Numbered from the stretch's first letter, positions 7,741 to 15,913 are shown. The stretch: DNA of 49,981 nucleotides from Rhodocyclaceae bacterium UBA2271 (GCA_002347405.1 DDXB01000064.1:33769-83749), one strand, 5' to 3'. The notes: generated from the letters alone by a model not told the origin. Program-made: numbers and translations.

Positions 7741-8619
7741 TCATGTCAATGCAAACAACGGATGCGCCGCCAGTCCGCGCACGACTTGTCCGCGCATATT
7801 GCCCGGCAACCCTGCCTGTGCGGCACGTGCCGCCGGCTCGTTCGGCAGTTCGACAAAGCAGCAGGCGCCTGATCCGGTCATGCGCGCGGCGCCGTATTGG
7901 CGCAGCCAGTCGAGGTGGTGCAGGATTTCCGGATGGCGCGCGCACGCCACCGTTTCGAGGTCGTTATGACCAAAGCCCGGCTGCCAGTCGACAGGCCGGA
8001 TGACCGGCGTGTCGCGCTTGAGTTCCGGGGAGCGAAAAATCTCCAGCGTTGGCACCGCCACTCCCGGCATGGTCAGCAGATACCAGTTTTCAGGCACCGT
8101 CACATCGGTAAAGCGTTCGCCGACGCCTTCGGCAAAGGCATTCCGGCCGTGGATGAAAATCGGCACATCGGCACCCAGCGCAAGGCCGATGGCCTGCAGT
8201 TCCGGGCGCGACAGCCCGCAGCCCCACAGATGGTTGAGCGCCATCAGGGTGGTCGCGGCATCCGAACTGCCGCCGCCCAGGCCGCCACCCATTGGAATTC
8301 GCTTCTCCAGATGGATGGTGGCGCCTGAGGCCGGCTCCATATTCGCGGCGGTTCCGGCTGACGCCGTTCCGCCAGCGCCGACTTTTAGTAGCGCCTCGGC
8401 CGCACGCACCACCAGATCCTGCTCGGGGGGCACGCCCGGTGTCGGCGTGGCCAGCACGATACGGCCATCGCCGCGTGGCGCGAAACGCAGCGAGTCGGCC
8501 AGATCGATGAAGCGAAACACGGTCTGCAACAGGTGATAACCATCGGCACGCCGGCCGACGACATGCAGGAACAGATTGAGCTTTGCCGGGGCAAGCCATT
8601 CACGATCCCAGACCGTCAT
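7741..8619 (-). CDS. ispE: 4-(cytidine 5'-diphospho)-2-C-methyl-D-erythritol kinase
   Basis: GHMP kinase of the MEP isoprenoid pathway, 292 residues. Motifs: PAKLNLFLHVVGRRADGYH near the N terminus (catalytic Lys, substrate contact), PMGGGLGGGSSDAA as the ATP glycine loop near residue 105, and a C-terminal GSGACCFVE. ATG 8619 overlaps the lolB stop as ATGA. Between RAAEALL and IHLEKRIPMGGG the loop is several residues longer than in E. coli and reads KVGAGGTASAG, the translation of the dispersed GCCAGCGCCGACTTT repeat. Catalytic motifs are intact, so the enzyme should work. Confidence 0.95.
   Translation of the reverse strand: MTVWDREWLAPAKLNLFLHVVGRRADGYHLLQTVFRFIDLADSLRFAPRGDGRIVLATPTPGVPPEQDLVVRAAEALLKVGAGGTASAGTAANMEPASGATIHLEKRIPMGGGLGGGSSDAATTLMALNHLWGCGLSRPELQAIGLALGADVPIFIHGRNAFAEGVGERFTDVTVPENWYLLTMPGVAVPTLEIFRSPELKRDTPVIRPVDWQPGFGHNDLETVACARHPEILHHLDWLRQYGAARMTGSGACCFVELPNEPAARAAQAGLPGNMRGQVVRGLAAHPLFALT
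8363..8385 (+). repeat. Dispersed GCCAGCGCCGACTTT motif inside ispE
   Basis: Perfect 15-base core preceded by GCCGTTCC. Read on the coding (-) strand it gives KVGAGGTA in a surface loop before the ATP-binding motif, where family members vary in length. Confidence 0.75.
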
Positions 8620-9131
8620 TGCACCTCTATCCACTCATCTATCTTCAAGCGCACGGCGATGTCGTCACGTTCCAGCTCGATCACCGTTGGCAGAGCATCG
8701 GCAGCGGCACTTTCGCGCTCGACAATCGTCACGCGCCAGCCCTCGGTCACCGCAATATCGCCGAGCAACCAGCGCGCGGAGGTGCCGAGCGGCAAGGCAA
8801 AGCCGAAGACCTGTTGCGACAGTGCACTCCAGTCATCAGCCGCGAAGCGGCGCTGGTCGGCGAGGACCAGCCGTGCCCCCGTGGCGTCGCGGGTCAATTC
8901 CGCCACGCCCTGGCCAAACGGCGTGGTCAACAGAATCTCGTCGCGCCCCGTCTCATGGCGCCAGTCGACTCTGGCATTGTGGCGGACATCGCCCTGGCGC
9001 ACGGCAATCCGGCCGCTGAAGGCAAACTGTTCGATCTGCGCGACAGGCGGGCGGACGGGAGATGGCGGGGCGGTAGCGCAACCGGACAACAGCGCCAGCG
9101 CCAGCACAACAGCAGTAATTGTCCGGATCAA
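8616..9131 (-). CDS. lolB: Outer membrane lipoprotein insertion receptor LolB
   Basis: Accepts lipoproteins from LolA and places them in the outer membrane. The 171-residue product has a short signal peptide and lipobox LLSGC with Cys near residue 18. The body has the LolB pattern: QFAFSGRIAVRQGD, ARVDWRH, DEILLTTPFGQGVAEL. The start is TTG at 9131 and no in-frame ATG allows a signal peptide. The start overlaps the upstream TPR gene's stop (TTGA) and the stop overlaps the ispE ATG, so TPR protein, LolB and IspE are translationally linked. Confidence 0.92.
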   Translation of the reverse strand: MIRTITAVVLALALLSGCATAPPSPVRPPVAQIEQFAFSGRIAVRQGDVRHNARVDWRHETGRDEILLTTPFGQGVAELTRDATGARLVLADQRRFAADDWSALSQQVFGFALPLGTSARWLLGDIAVTEGWRVTIVERESAAADALPTVIELERDDIAVRLKIDEWIEVQ

Positions 9132-10861
9132 GGCGCGAGACGCTTGAGGGTTTCGGTCAGCACCTCGTTATCAGGGTGCGCAACCCGGGCCTTTTCCCAG
9201 ATCTGGCGCGCTTCGTCCTGCCGGCCGAGCGTCCACAGCACCTCACCGAGATGGGCGGCAATCTCAGGGTCGGATCGCATGCTGGCGGCAACGTTGAGGA
9301 CCTCCAGCGCCGCCTGCTTGTTGCCCATGCGGAACAGCACCCAACCTTTGCTGTCGAGGATGAGGGGATCATTGGGCGCCAGTTGCAGCGCCCGTTCGAT
9401 CAGCGCCAGCGCTTCGGGAAGGTGGACATTGCGGTCGGCAAACGAATAGCCCAGCGCGTTGTGCGCATGGGCATGATCGGGGTTGAGTTCGATCAGGCGG
9501 CGCAGCCGGCGTTCAACCTCGTCATAGAGCCCCATTTTTTCGGCAACCATGGCAATTTCATACAGCAGGTCGGGCTGGTCGGGCTGGCCCTTCAGGCCTG
9601 CCTCTATTACGGTATAGGCGTCAGTCAGCCGACCGGCTTCGCGCAGGATTTGCACCTCACCGATCAGGAGTTGCGCACGCTCGCGGGGATTGGCGGCTTC
9701 GCTCGCGGCCAGGTGCTGGCGTGCCTCGTCAAGCTTGCCCTGCTTGACCAGCACGTTGGCGGCCTGCACGCGGGCAGCCAGATACTGTTCGCCACGACCA
9801 ACCTTGCCAAACCACTGCAGGGCCTCGTCCGGGCGATTGCTGTCCGCGGCGATCTGGCCGAGGTAAAAGTGCGCCTTGTCCGCTTCGGCGTGGCCGATTT
9901 CGGCCAGTTTGCGCAGGTGGATTTCGGCATCGGCCTTGTCGTTGAGCTGCAGCGACAGCACGGCAACGGCAAACAGGACATCGCCGCTCTTCACCGGGTC
10001 GCCGCTTTGCTCCAGCAGCGTACCGAACTGGCGACGACCCTCGGCATAGCGCTTCTCGCCCACCAGCGCACGAGCGTAGGCCAGCCGCACATCGCGGGCC
10101 TGTGGATTGGCCGCAATGAATTCTTCCAGCACGGCGAAGGCCTCGCTTTTCTCGCTCATCTGGGCCAGCAGCAACACGGCGGCTTCCCAATTCGGCTTGA
10201 GTTTTAGCGCCTGCCGGGTGGCATCACGGGCGGCGGCCAGGTCGCGCGCATCGAAAGCGGCCACGGCGCGGGCGTAATGCGCCTCAGGCAGTTGCTGGTA
10301 GGGGGCCGTCACCGCCTCAATGAGATCGCGTACCGCCTTGCGGTCTTCGCCGCGGGCGAACAGGCGGTTGAGGCGCAGCAGATTTGGCCCGATCTGCTGC
10401 GGCGCGAGCGCCAGCAAGGCCGCCGTCGCGGCCTTGAGCTCCTCATGGCGACCCTGCGCCACCAGCACATTGATGTAGGTGAGATGCGCCTGCAGGGACG
10501 CCGGTTCGATGTCGAGCCAAAGTTGCGCGCCCTGCTGGGCAATCTCCATGCGCCGGCCATGCGCGGCGATCTCGGTGGCGCGGCGGGCCAGGCGCGGATC
10601 ACGCGTCCGCTTGGCCAGGTCGAGATAGAGCTCGGCCGAGTTGGCGAACTGGCCGCGCTGGCCGGCAATCTCTGCCAGCAGGAATTGATAGAGCAGGCGA
10701 GGCGTCAATTCGACGTTCGGCAAGCCGGCAACTACAGCCTCCTCAGGCGCGAGGTCGGCATCGATCTCCGCAGCGGGAGCGGCGGGCACGGGCACCTCGG
10801 CACGCAGGCCGCCGCTCGCCAGGATCGCAGAAAGAATCAGCAGGGTGAAAATCGGTTTCAT
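9128..10861 (-). CDS. Tetratricopeptide repeat protein, probably exported
   Basis: 577 residues: an N-terminal signal peptide (MKPIFTLLILSAILASGGLRA) followed by about ten TPR or TPR-like helical pairs covering nearly the whole chain, for example NPDHAHAHNALGYSFADRN and APNDPLILDSKGWVLFRMG near the C terminus. Conserved beside lolB in betaproteobacteria; probably a periplasmic or envelope scaffold, with no assigned role. ATG 10861 is preferred because the signal peptide begins there; GTG 10873 is possible. It is transcribed away from mutM, from a 71-bp shared promoter region. Confidence 0.85.
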   Translation of the reverse strand: MKPIFTLLILSAILASGGLRAEVPVPAAPAAEIDADLAPEEAVVAGLPNVELTPRLLYQFLLAEIAGQRGQFANSAELYLDLAKRTRDPRLARRATEIAAHGRRMEIAQQGAQLWLDIEPASLQAHLTYINVLVAQGRHEELKAATAALLALAPQQIGPNLLRLNRLFARGEDRKAVRDLIEAVTAPYQQLPEAHYARAVAAFDARDLAAARDATRQALKLKPNWEAAVLLLAQMSEKSEAFAVLEEFIAANPQARDVRLAYARALVGEKRYAEGRRQFGTLLEQSGDPVKSGDVLFAVAVLSLQLNDKADAEIHLRKLAEIGHAEADKAHFYLGQIAADSNRPDEALQWFGKVGRGEQYLAARVQAANVLVKQGKLDEARQHLAASEAANPRERAQLLIGEVQILREAGRLTDAYTVIEAGLKGQPDQPDLLYEIAMVAEKMGLYDEVERRLRRLIELNPDHAHAHNALGYSFADRNVHLPEALALIERALQLAPNDPLILDSKGWVLFRMGNKQAALEVLNVAASMRSDPEIAAHLGEVLWTLGRQDEARQIWEKARVAHPDNEVLTETLKRLAP

Positions 10862-10932
10862 GGGCGCGGACACTCGATGAGTAAAGGCTTGTGCCTACAA
10901 TGGCGGCATGTTAGCAGTTTCCAATACCCACC

Positions 10933-11745
10933 ATGCCTGAGCTACCCGAGGTCGAAGTCACGCGCCGTGGCATTGCCCAACGGGTCGGGGGCGCCAGGCT
11001 CGACCACGCCGTCCTGCGGGCGCCGACTTTGCGCTATCCGATACCCGCCGGACTGGCGCGCATTCTCGCCGGTCGCACGCTGGTCGAGGCAAAACGGCGC
11101 GGCAAGTACCTGCTGCTCGATCTTGACGGCGGCCACCTGCTGATTCATCTGGGCATGTCGGGCAGCCTGCGCTTCGTCGCGCCCGGCACCACCCCCGAAA
11201 AGCACGACCATGCCGATTTCGTTTTCGGTGAGCAGGTGCTGCGGCTCACGGACCCGCGCCGTTTTGGTGCATTGCTGTGGCTGGCGGGCGATCCGCTGGC
11301 GCATCCGCTGATCGCCAAACTGGGCATCGAACCTTTGTCGCGCGCATTTACGCCGGTCTGGTTGCAGCAGGCACTCAAGGGGCGCGCGATGGCGATCAAG
11401 CCGGCGCTGATGGATGCCGGCCTGGTCGTCGGCGTGGGAAATATTTATGCGGCGGAAAGCCTGTTCGGCGCGGGTATCGACCCGCGGAAACCTGCCGGCG
11501 GCGTGTCGCTGAAACGCCTGGGGCGCCTGGTGCCCGCCATTCAGGCGACGCTGCGCGCCGCCATCCGGGCCGGCGGCAGCACACTGCGTGATTTCCGTGG
11601 CACCGATGGCGGCATGGGCGATTTCCAGACTCGCCACAAGGTTTATGATCGGGCCGGACTGCCCTGCCTGAGCTGCGGCGGCCCGATCAGGATGATTCGA
11701 CAGGGGCAGCGTTCAAGCTTCTACTGTCCGCGTTGTCAGCGCTGA
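10933..11745 (+). CDS. mutM: Formamidopyrimidine-DNA glycosylase (MutM/Fpg)
   Basis: Base-excision repair enzyme that removes 8-oxoguanine and ring-opened purines and has AP lyase activity. The 270 residues start MPELPEVEVTRRG (Pro2 nucleophile, Glu3), have the H2TH region VVGVGNIYAAESLF near residue 160, and end in the zinc finger CLSCGG..FYCPRC. All key residues are present. The stop at 11745 abuts the convergent ferredoxin gene with no gap. The sequence near 11009-11030 (HAVLRAPTLRY) resembles the dispersed motif, but with two changes and in a family-typical position. Confidence 0.96.
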   Translation: MPELPEVEVTRRGIAQRVGGARLDHAVLRAPTLRYPIPAGLARILAGRTLVEAKRRGKYLLLDLDGGHLLIHLGMSGSLRFVAPGTTPEKHDHADFVFGEQVLRLTDPRRFGALLWLAGDPLAHPLIAKLGIEPLSRAFTPVWLQQALKGRAMAIKPALMDAGLVVGVGNIYAAESLFGAGIDPRKPAGGVSLKRLGRLVPAIQATLRAAIRAGGSTLRDFRGTDGGMGDFQTRHKVYDRAGLPCLSCGGPIRMIRQGQRSSFYCPRCQR

Positions 11746-11994
11746 TCAAGCTCCGGTCAGCTTCTTGAACTTCTCCATCAGCTGATCCTTGCTTTCCACG
11801 TGATCCGGATCCTCCGGGATGCAGTCGACGGGGCAGACCTCGCGGCACTGCGGGGTGTCGAAGTGGCCGACGCATTCGGTGCATTTGTTGGGGTCGATGA
11901 TGTAAATCTCGTCACCCTGCGTAATCGCGTTGTTCGGGCACTCGGGCTCGCACACGTCGCAATTGATGCATTCGTCGGTGATGATCAGGGCCAT
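11746..11994 (-). CDS. YfhL family 2[4Fe-4S] ferredoxin
   Basis: 82-residue electron carrier. Cluster motifs are CINCDVCEPECP (residues 9-20) and a second set, CTECVGHFDTPQCREVCPVDCI, with the extended spacing typical of YfhL/Fdx of Allochromatium type; these have very low reduction potentials. The C-terminal helix (DQLMEKFKKLTG) is also characteristic. Last gene of the M16-M16-rsmD-coaD-fdx operon; this placement after coaD is widespread in betaproteobacteria. Confidence 0.93.
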   Translation of the reverse strand: MALIITDECINCDVCEPECPNNAITQGDEIYIIDPNKCTECVGHFDTPQCREVCPVDCIPEDPDHVESKDQLMEKFKKLTGA

Positions 11995-12017
11995 TGCTAT
12001 TTCCTCTCGCTTGCAAA

Positions 12018-12512
12018 TTACTTGGTCTGTTGTTTTAACTTCTCGGTCAGCCGTTCGGCGACCAGCGGATGCACGAATTGGGAGACGTCGCCGCCAAGGA
12101 GCGCGATCTCCCGCACCATCGTCGCCGAGATGAACATGTACTGCTCGCCCGGCGTGAGAAACAGGGTTTCGATATCCGGATGCAGGCGGCGGTTCATGCC
12201 GGCCATCTGGAATTCATATTCGAAGTCGGAGGCGGCGCGCAGGCCGCGCACGATGACCCGCGCATTGCGCTCGCGCAGAAAATCCATGAGCAGGCCGGAG
12301 AAGCCGATTACCTTGACGTTCGGCAGGTCGCGGGTGAGCTCGCGCGCCATCGCGACCCGGTCTTCCAGCGAGAAGATCGGGTGCTTGCCAGAGCTTGCGG
12401 CGATGCCGACGACGACATGGGCAAACAGCCGCGCAGCGCGGCGCACCAAATCCTCGTGCCCCCGCGTGAAGGGATCGAAGGTGCCTGGATAGACGGCGAT
12501 GCCGTTGTTCAT
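12018..12512 (-). CDS. coaD: Phosphopantetheine adenylyltransferase
   Basis: Penultimate step of coenzyme A synthesis. The 164 residues are family length, with the nucleotidyltransferase motif GTFDPFTRGHEDL at residue 10, LRAASDFEYEFQMAGMNR near 90 and the FISATMVREIA motif near 125. ATG 12512 lies in the 3' arm of a hairpin element and overlaps the stop of a repeat-encoded bridging ORF. No good ribosome-binding site precedes it (GGCAGC only), so initiation may depend on coupling to that ORF and to rsmD. Confidence 0.95.
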   Translation of the reverse strand: MNNGIAVYPGTFDPFTRGHEDLVRRAARLFAHVVVGIAASSGKHPIFSLEDRVAMARELTRDLPNVKVIGFSGLLMDFLRERNARVIVRGLRAASDFEYEFQMAGMNRRLHPDIETLFLTPGEQYMFISATMVREIALLGGDVSQFVHPLVAERLTEKLKQQTK

Positions 12513-12598
12513 GCTGCCGCCGGGCCGTCCCAAGGCAGCATGCCCCCCCCGGAGGGGGGCAGCAAACGCAGTGAGCGTGGGGGGCTAATTGTGTTCAT
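12509..12598 (-). CDS. 29-residue ORF bridging rsmD and coaD, encoded by a repeat
   Basis: The ATG (12596-12598) overlaps the rsmD TGA as ATGA and the TGA (12509-12511) overlaps the coaD ATG as ATGA. The frame crosses the whole S-type hairpin element and encodes SLRLLPPSGGGMLPWDGP, the same peptide frame as the proC/yggT bridge. Probably a coupling device or a harmless by-product; no folded protein expected. Confidence 0.4.
   Translation of the reverse strand: MNTISPPRSLRLLPPSGGGMLPWDGPAAA
12510..12589 (+). repeat. Short hairpin element (S type) in the coaD leader
   Basis: Stem CATGCTGCC (12510-12518) with GGCAGCATG (12534-12542) around the 15-base loop, then a C8/G6 hairpin (12543-12559), GCAGCAAACGCAGTGAGCG and the end GTGGGGGGCT. 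Both arms carry CATG and the coaD start codon is in the gene-proximal arm. Confidence 0.85.
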
Positions 12599-13128
12599 AA
12601 ATGTTCCAGCAAGTGATAGAAAACCTGGCCCGCCTGACCCTGCTTCACGGTCTGCCAGTCGCCCAGCGAAGCAATGCGCCGCTCGGCCTCCGCGTAAATC
12701 CGCATACCGGGCCTGGCCAGCCCCGGCAAGAGCGGCGCCACTTTTTCCAGCCAACCCTGTCGATAGGGCGGATCAAGCAGCAATAGGTCGAAAGAAGGAC
12801 TCGCCGTGGCGGCAAATTCTAGCGCATCCGCCCGTTGCAGCCGCAGCCGCGCGCAGGCAAAAACAGCGGCATTCTGCCTTAGCCGCGCGAAAGCACCTTG
12901 ATCGCGCTCAACCAGCACGACGCCTGCCGCGCCGCGCGAGGCGCACTCGAAGCCCAGAATGCCACTGCCGGCGAACAAATCGAGGCACTGCCAGCCCGTC
13001 AGATCCTGCCCGAGCCAGTTGAACAGGGTCTCGCGCACGCGGTCCGGCGTTGGCCGCAAGCCCGGCGTGTCGGCAACCTGAACCAGCCGGCTGCGCCATT
13101 CGCCGCCGGTGATGCGGATACGGGACAT
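12595..13128 (-). CDS. rsmD: 16S rRNA (guanine966-N2)-methyltransferase
   Basis: Methylates G966 in the small subunit. 177 residues: N-terminal RIRITGGEWRSR and TPDRVRETLFNWL, SAM motif I LDLFAGSGILGFECASRGA near residue 52 and catalytic LLLDPPYRQGW near 120. The ATG overlaps the upstream M16 stop (TGATG) and its own stop overlaps the bridging ORF start. The usual rsmD-coaD partnership is kept despite the repeat between them. Confidence 0.94.
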   Translation of the reverse strand: MSRIRITGGEWRSRLVQVADTPGLRPTPDRVRETLFNWLGQDLTGWQCLDLFAGSGILGFECASRGAAGVVLVERDQGAFARLRQNAAVFACARLRLQRADALEFAATASPSFDLLLLDPPYRQGWLEKVAPLLPGLARPGMRIYAEAERRIASLGDWQTVKQGQAGQVFYHLLEHL

Positions 13129-14414
13129 CAGTCGGCGGCAACAATCACCGTCACGAGGTTTTCCGGCTTCACATGCCGCTGGAATGCGGCCTTGACGTCG
13201 TCGCGGGTAATTGCACCCACCTTGCGCGGAAACTGGTCGAGGTAGTCGAGCGGCAGGCCATGGAAGCCGATCAGCGACAGGTGGGCAAGCAGCTTGGCGT
13301 TGCTGTCGATGCGCAGCGCCTGACCGTCGATGAGGTTCTTCTTTGCGGCGGCGAGTTCCTGCGCGGTCGGGCCCTCGGCGAGGAATTTCGTCAGCACCGC
13401 GTCGACTACCTGCAAGGCATCGTCCGCCTGTTCCCGTTTGGTCTGCAGACCGATCTGGAAGGGGCCGGGCAAGACGCGTGGGGCGAAGGTGGAATAAACG
13501 CTGTAGGCGTAGCCGCGTTTTTCGCGCACCTCTTTCATCAGCCGCGAGACGAAACCGCCGCCGCCGAGCGTGTAGTTGCCGACCAGCAGGGCGAAATAGT
13601 CCGGATCGGTGCGCGTAATCGCCGGCAGGCCGACATGGATGTGCGATTGCGCGGCCGGGTGGGCAACCTTGAGCGTTTCGCGTTGCGGCAACGTGACGGG
13701 CGGCAATGCGGCAACCGGCTCGCCCGCGGGCAGCGCTTCGGTCAACTGGACGGCGATGGCTTCGGCTTCGCTTTTCGACACGTCGCCGATGATCGACACC
13801 ACTGCGCCACGCGCCGTGTAGTAGGTCTGGTAAAAGGTCACGAGATCGTCACGGACGATCTTCGCCACGCTCTCGGGTGTCGCCACATTGCCGTAGGGAT
13901 GCCCGGGATAGAGCGCGGCCACAAAGCGCTTGCCGGCGATGGCGTCGGGGCGCGTGTCGGCTTCTTTCAGGCTTTCGATGGTGCGCGTCTTCTCGCGCGC
14001 CAGCACGGCTTCGGGAAAAGTCGGCGCTGACAGGACGGCGCGCATGAGCGCCAGTGCGCCGGTTTTCTCCGTGGCGAAGCTGAGCGTGCGCAAGTTCACG
14101 CTGGCCTTGTCGTGATCGGAACCGGAGGACAGGCGCGCGCCGAGGTCGACGAGCCGCCCGGAGATCTGTTCCTCGTCGAGGCTGCCTGCGCCGGCGTCGA
14201 GCAGACTGGCGGTGAGGCTGGCCACGCCGGACTTGTCGGCCGGGCTACGCGCACCACCAGCGACGAAATCGATTTGCACGTCAAGAATGGGCAGGTCACG
14301 GCTGGCGACGAAATACACCTTCGCGCCGGTCGGGGCAACCCAGTGCTGGATCTGCGGGCCGGCCTGGACAAAGCTGCTGAATGCGGCAATCAGCAATGCA
14401 ATAAATGTTCGCAT
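13128..14414 (-). CDS. M16 family peptidase-like subunit lacking the zinc motif
   Basis: Exported protein of about 428 residues with a signal peptide (MRTFIALLIAAFSSFVQAG). It has the two-domain M16 architecture (GVASLTASLLDAGAGSLD; C-terminal GGGGFVSRLMKEVREKRGYAYSV near residue 285) but no HxxEH. This is the usual inactive partner of the catalytic M16 subunit encoded 11 bases upstream; the pair likely forms a periplasmic heterodimer with processing-peptidase-like geometry. ATG 14414 starts the signal peptide. A near-perfect dispersed motif copy encodes AVLSAPTFPE with no change in family length. Confidence 0.88.
   Translation of the reverse strand: MRTFIALLIAAFSSFVQAGPQIQHWVAPTGAKVYFVASRDLPILDVQIDFVAGGARSPADKSGVASLTASLLDAGAGSLDEEQISGRLVDLGARLSSGSDHDKASVNLRTLSFATEKTGALALMRAVLSAPTFPEAVLAREKTRTIESLKEADTRPDAIAGKRFVAALYPGHPYGNVATPESVAKIVRDDLVTFYQTYYTARGAVVSIIGDVSKSEAEAIAVQLTEALPAGEPVAALPPVTLPQRETLKVAHPAAQSHIHVGLPAITRTDPDYFALLVGNYTLGGGGFVSRLMKEVREKRGYAYSVYSTFAPRVLPGPFQIGLQTKREQADDALQVVDAVLTKFLAEGPTAQELAAAKKNLIDGQALRIDSNAKLLAHLSLIGFHGLPLDYLDQFPRKVGAITRDDVKAAFQRHVKPENLVTVIVAAD
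14017..14039 (-). repeat. Dispersed GCCAGCGCCGACTTT motif inside the second M16 gene
   Basis: On the coding strand the copy reads GCCGTCCT then GTCAGCGCCGACTTT (one change from the core). It is translated AVLSAPTF at a position where relatives have a similar segment, so either the family residues coincide with the repeat or the repeat replaced them. Confidence 0.5.
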
Positions 14415-14425
14415 GGCGGGCTTCC

Positions 14426-15913
14426 TCAATGACGCACCGCAAACGCGGGCTTTTTCTGCGCTGCCGGATCAATCGGCTGCGGGTCGAGCACCGACACGGT
14501 GAGCGTGTCGTCGCTGAAATATTGCTTTGCCACGGCCTGCACTTCCGCCGCGGTCACGCTACGAATCTTTTCCAGCAGTTTGTCGATGTCACTCCAATGG
14601 ATTCCAGTGGCTTCGGCAAAGCCGATTTCCATGGCCTGGGCCATCAGCGAATCGCGCTTGTACACCTGTGCGGCGATGGTCTGGGTCTTGACGCGCTGCA
14701 ACTCTTCCTCGGTCACGCCCTCCTCCTGAATGCGGATGATTTCAGCTTTCAGGGCGGCCTCCAGCTCAGCGACGGTCTTGCCGGCCGCGGCCGATCCGGC
14801 GAGCAGGAACAGCGCTTCGCCGCGCAGCGTGGCGTCGTACCAGGCACTCGCCGACTGGGCGATTTTCTCGCCGCGCACCAGGCGCTTGGGGAAACGCGCC
14901 GCATCGTTGCCGGCAAGCAGCGCGGCCAGCACTTCGAGCGCATAGGGGTCGCGGTCCTGGTCGACGTCCTTGAGCCTGGGCGCCTTCCAGGCCATCAGGA
15001 TATAGGGCAGCTGTGCCGGCGCCTTCACCGTGACGCGCCGCTGGCCGGTCTGTAGCGGTTCGTTTTGCGGCTTGCGGTTCGGCAGGGATCGGGCCTGGTG
15101 TTTGCCATAGGTCTGTTCTGCGAGACGGAACACCTCGCGATGATCGACATCACCCGCCACCACGACATAGGCGTTATTGGGCGCATACCAGGCGCGATAC
15201 CAGGCGCGCGCATCCTGCCAGGTCATGTTCTTCAGGTCGTCCATCCAGCCGATGACCGGCCGGCGATAGGGGTGGGCGGTGAAGGCCGCCGCGTTGAGCG
15301 CCTCATACACACGTGCCTGCGGATTGTCGTCCGTGCGCAGGCGCCGCTCTTCCATCACCACCTGGATCTCGGCGGCGAATTCCTCGGGCTGCAGTTGCAG
15401 ATTGACCATGCGGTCGGCTTCGAGCCGCATCATCTCGGGCAGCGCACCCTTCGGCACGATCTGGAAATAGGCGGTGTAGTCGAGGCTGGTGAAGGCGTTG
15501 TCGCGCCCGCCCGCTTCCGCCACGCGCTTGTTGAACTCGCCGGGTTTCAGTGTCTTGGTCCCCTTGAACATCATGTGTTCGAGCACATGCGCGACGCCCG
15601 ATGTGCCGTCCTTTTCGTCCATCGCCCCGGCGCGATACCAGACCATATGGACGACGGTGGGGGCGCGGCGGTCTTCCTTGACGATGACGCGCAGGCCATT
15701 GGCGAGTGTCTTTTCGAAGGTCGTTTCCTGACCTGCAAAACTCGGCGCTGCAGAGACAGCGAGGACGAGGGCGGCTATTCCGAGTTTGGTGAAGGCTAAG
15801 CGGCGTAGCCGGTTAAGCGCAGCAGCCGGAACAAAAGTCGGCGCTGGCAGGACGGCGATAAATGCGCTGGCCGCCGCGGCCATGAGGGATGGGATCAATC
15901 TGGATGTCTGCAT
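14426..15913 (-). CDS. Catalytic M16 zinc peptidase with a doubled N-terminal hydrophobic region
   Basis: 495-residue periplasmic metallopeptidase. The zinc motif is HVLEHMMFKGT near residue 112 (inverted HxxEH), with EEIQVVMEERRLRTD-type acidic ligands about 75 residues later. ATG 15913 has a GAGCGAG stretch upstream. The N terminus is odd: residues 1-23 form one hydrophobic segment (LIPSLMAAAASAFIAVLPAPTF), then an Arg-rich linker, then a second classical signal (LGIAALVLAVSAAPSFAG). The first includes the dispersed repeat (AVLPAPTF), so an insertion seems to have extended or split the signal peptide. It heads the operon, divergent from ftsY. Confidence 0.9.
   Translation of the reverse strand: MQTSRLIPSLMAAAASAFIAVLPAPTFVPAAALNRLRRLAFTKLGIAALVLAVSAAPSFAGQETTFEKTLANGLRVIVKEDRRAPTVVHMVWYRAGAMDEKDGTSGVAHVLEHMMFKGTKTLKPGEFNKRVAEAGGRDNAFTSLDYTAYFQIVPKGALPEMMRLEADRMVNLQLQPEEFAAEIQVVMEERRLRTDDNPQARVYEALNAAAFTAHPYRRPVIGWMDDLKNMTWQDARAWYRAWYAPNNAYVVVAGDVDHREVFRLAEQTYGKHQARSLPNRKPQNEPLQTGQRRVTVKAPAQLPYILMAWKAPRLKDVDQDRDPYALEVLAALLAGNDAARFPKRLVRGEKIAQSASAWYDATLRGEALFLLAGSAAAGKTVAELEAALKAEIIRIQEEGVTEEELQRVKTQTIAAQVYKRDSLMAQAMEIGFAEATGIHWSDIDKLLEKIRSVTAAEVQAVAKQYFSDDTLTVSVLDPQPIDPAAQKKPAFAVRH
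15834..15856 (-). repeat. Dispersed GCCAGCGCCGACTTT motif in the M16 signal region
   Basis: Perfect 15-base core preceded by GCCGTCCT on the coding strand, read as AVLPAPTF between two hydrophobic segments at the N terminus. Confidence 0.75.

Noticed and set aside
10992..11031. Dispersed motif copy in mutM (GCGGGCGCCGACTTT).
   Set aside because: Two changes in the core, and the residues align with the normal MutM sequence; likely coincidence.
12069..13022. Long + strand frame opposite coaD and rsmD.
   Set aside because: Shadow of two well-supported - strand genes; no family pattern.
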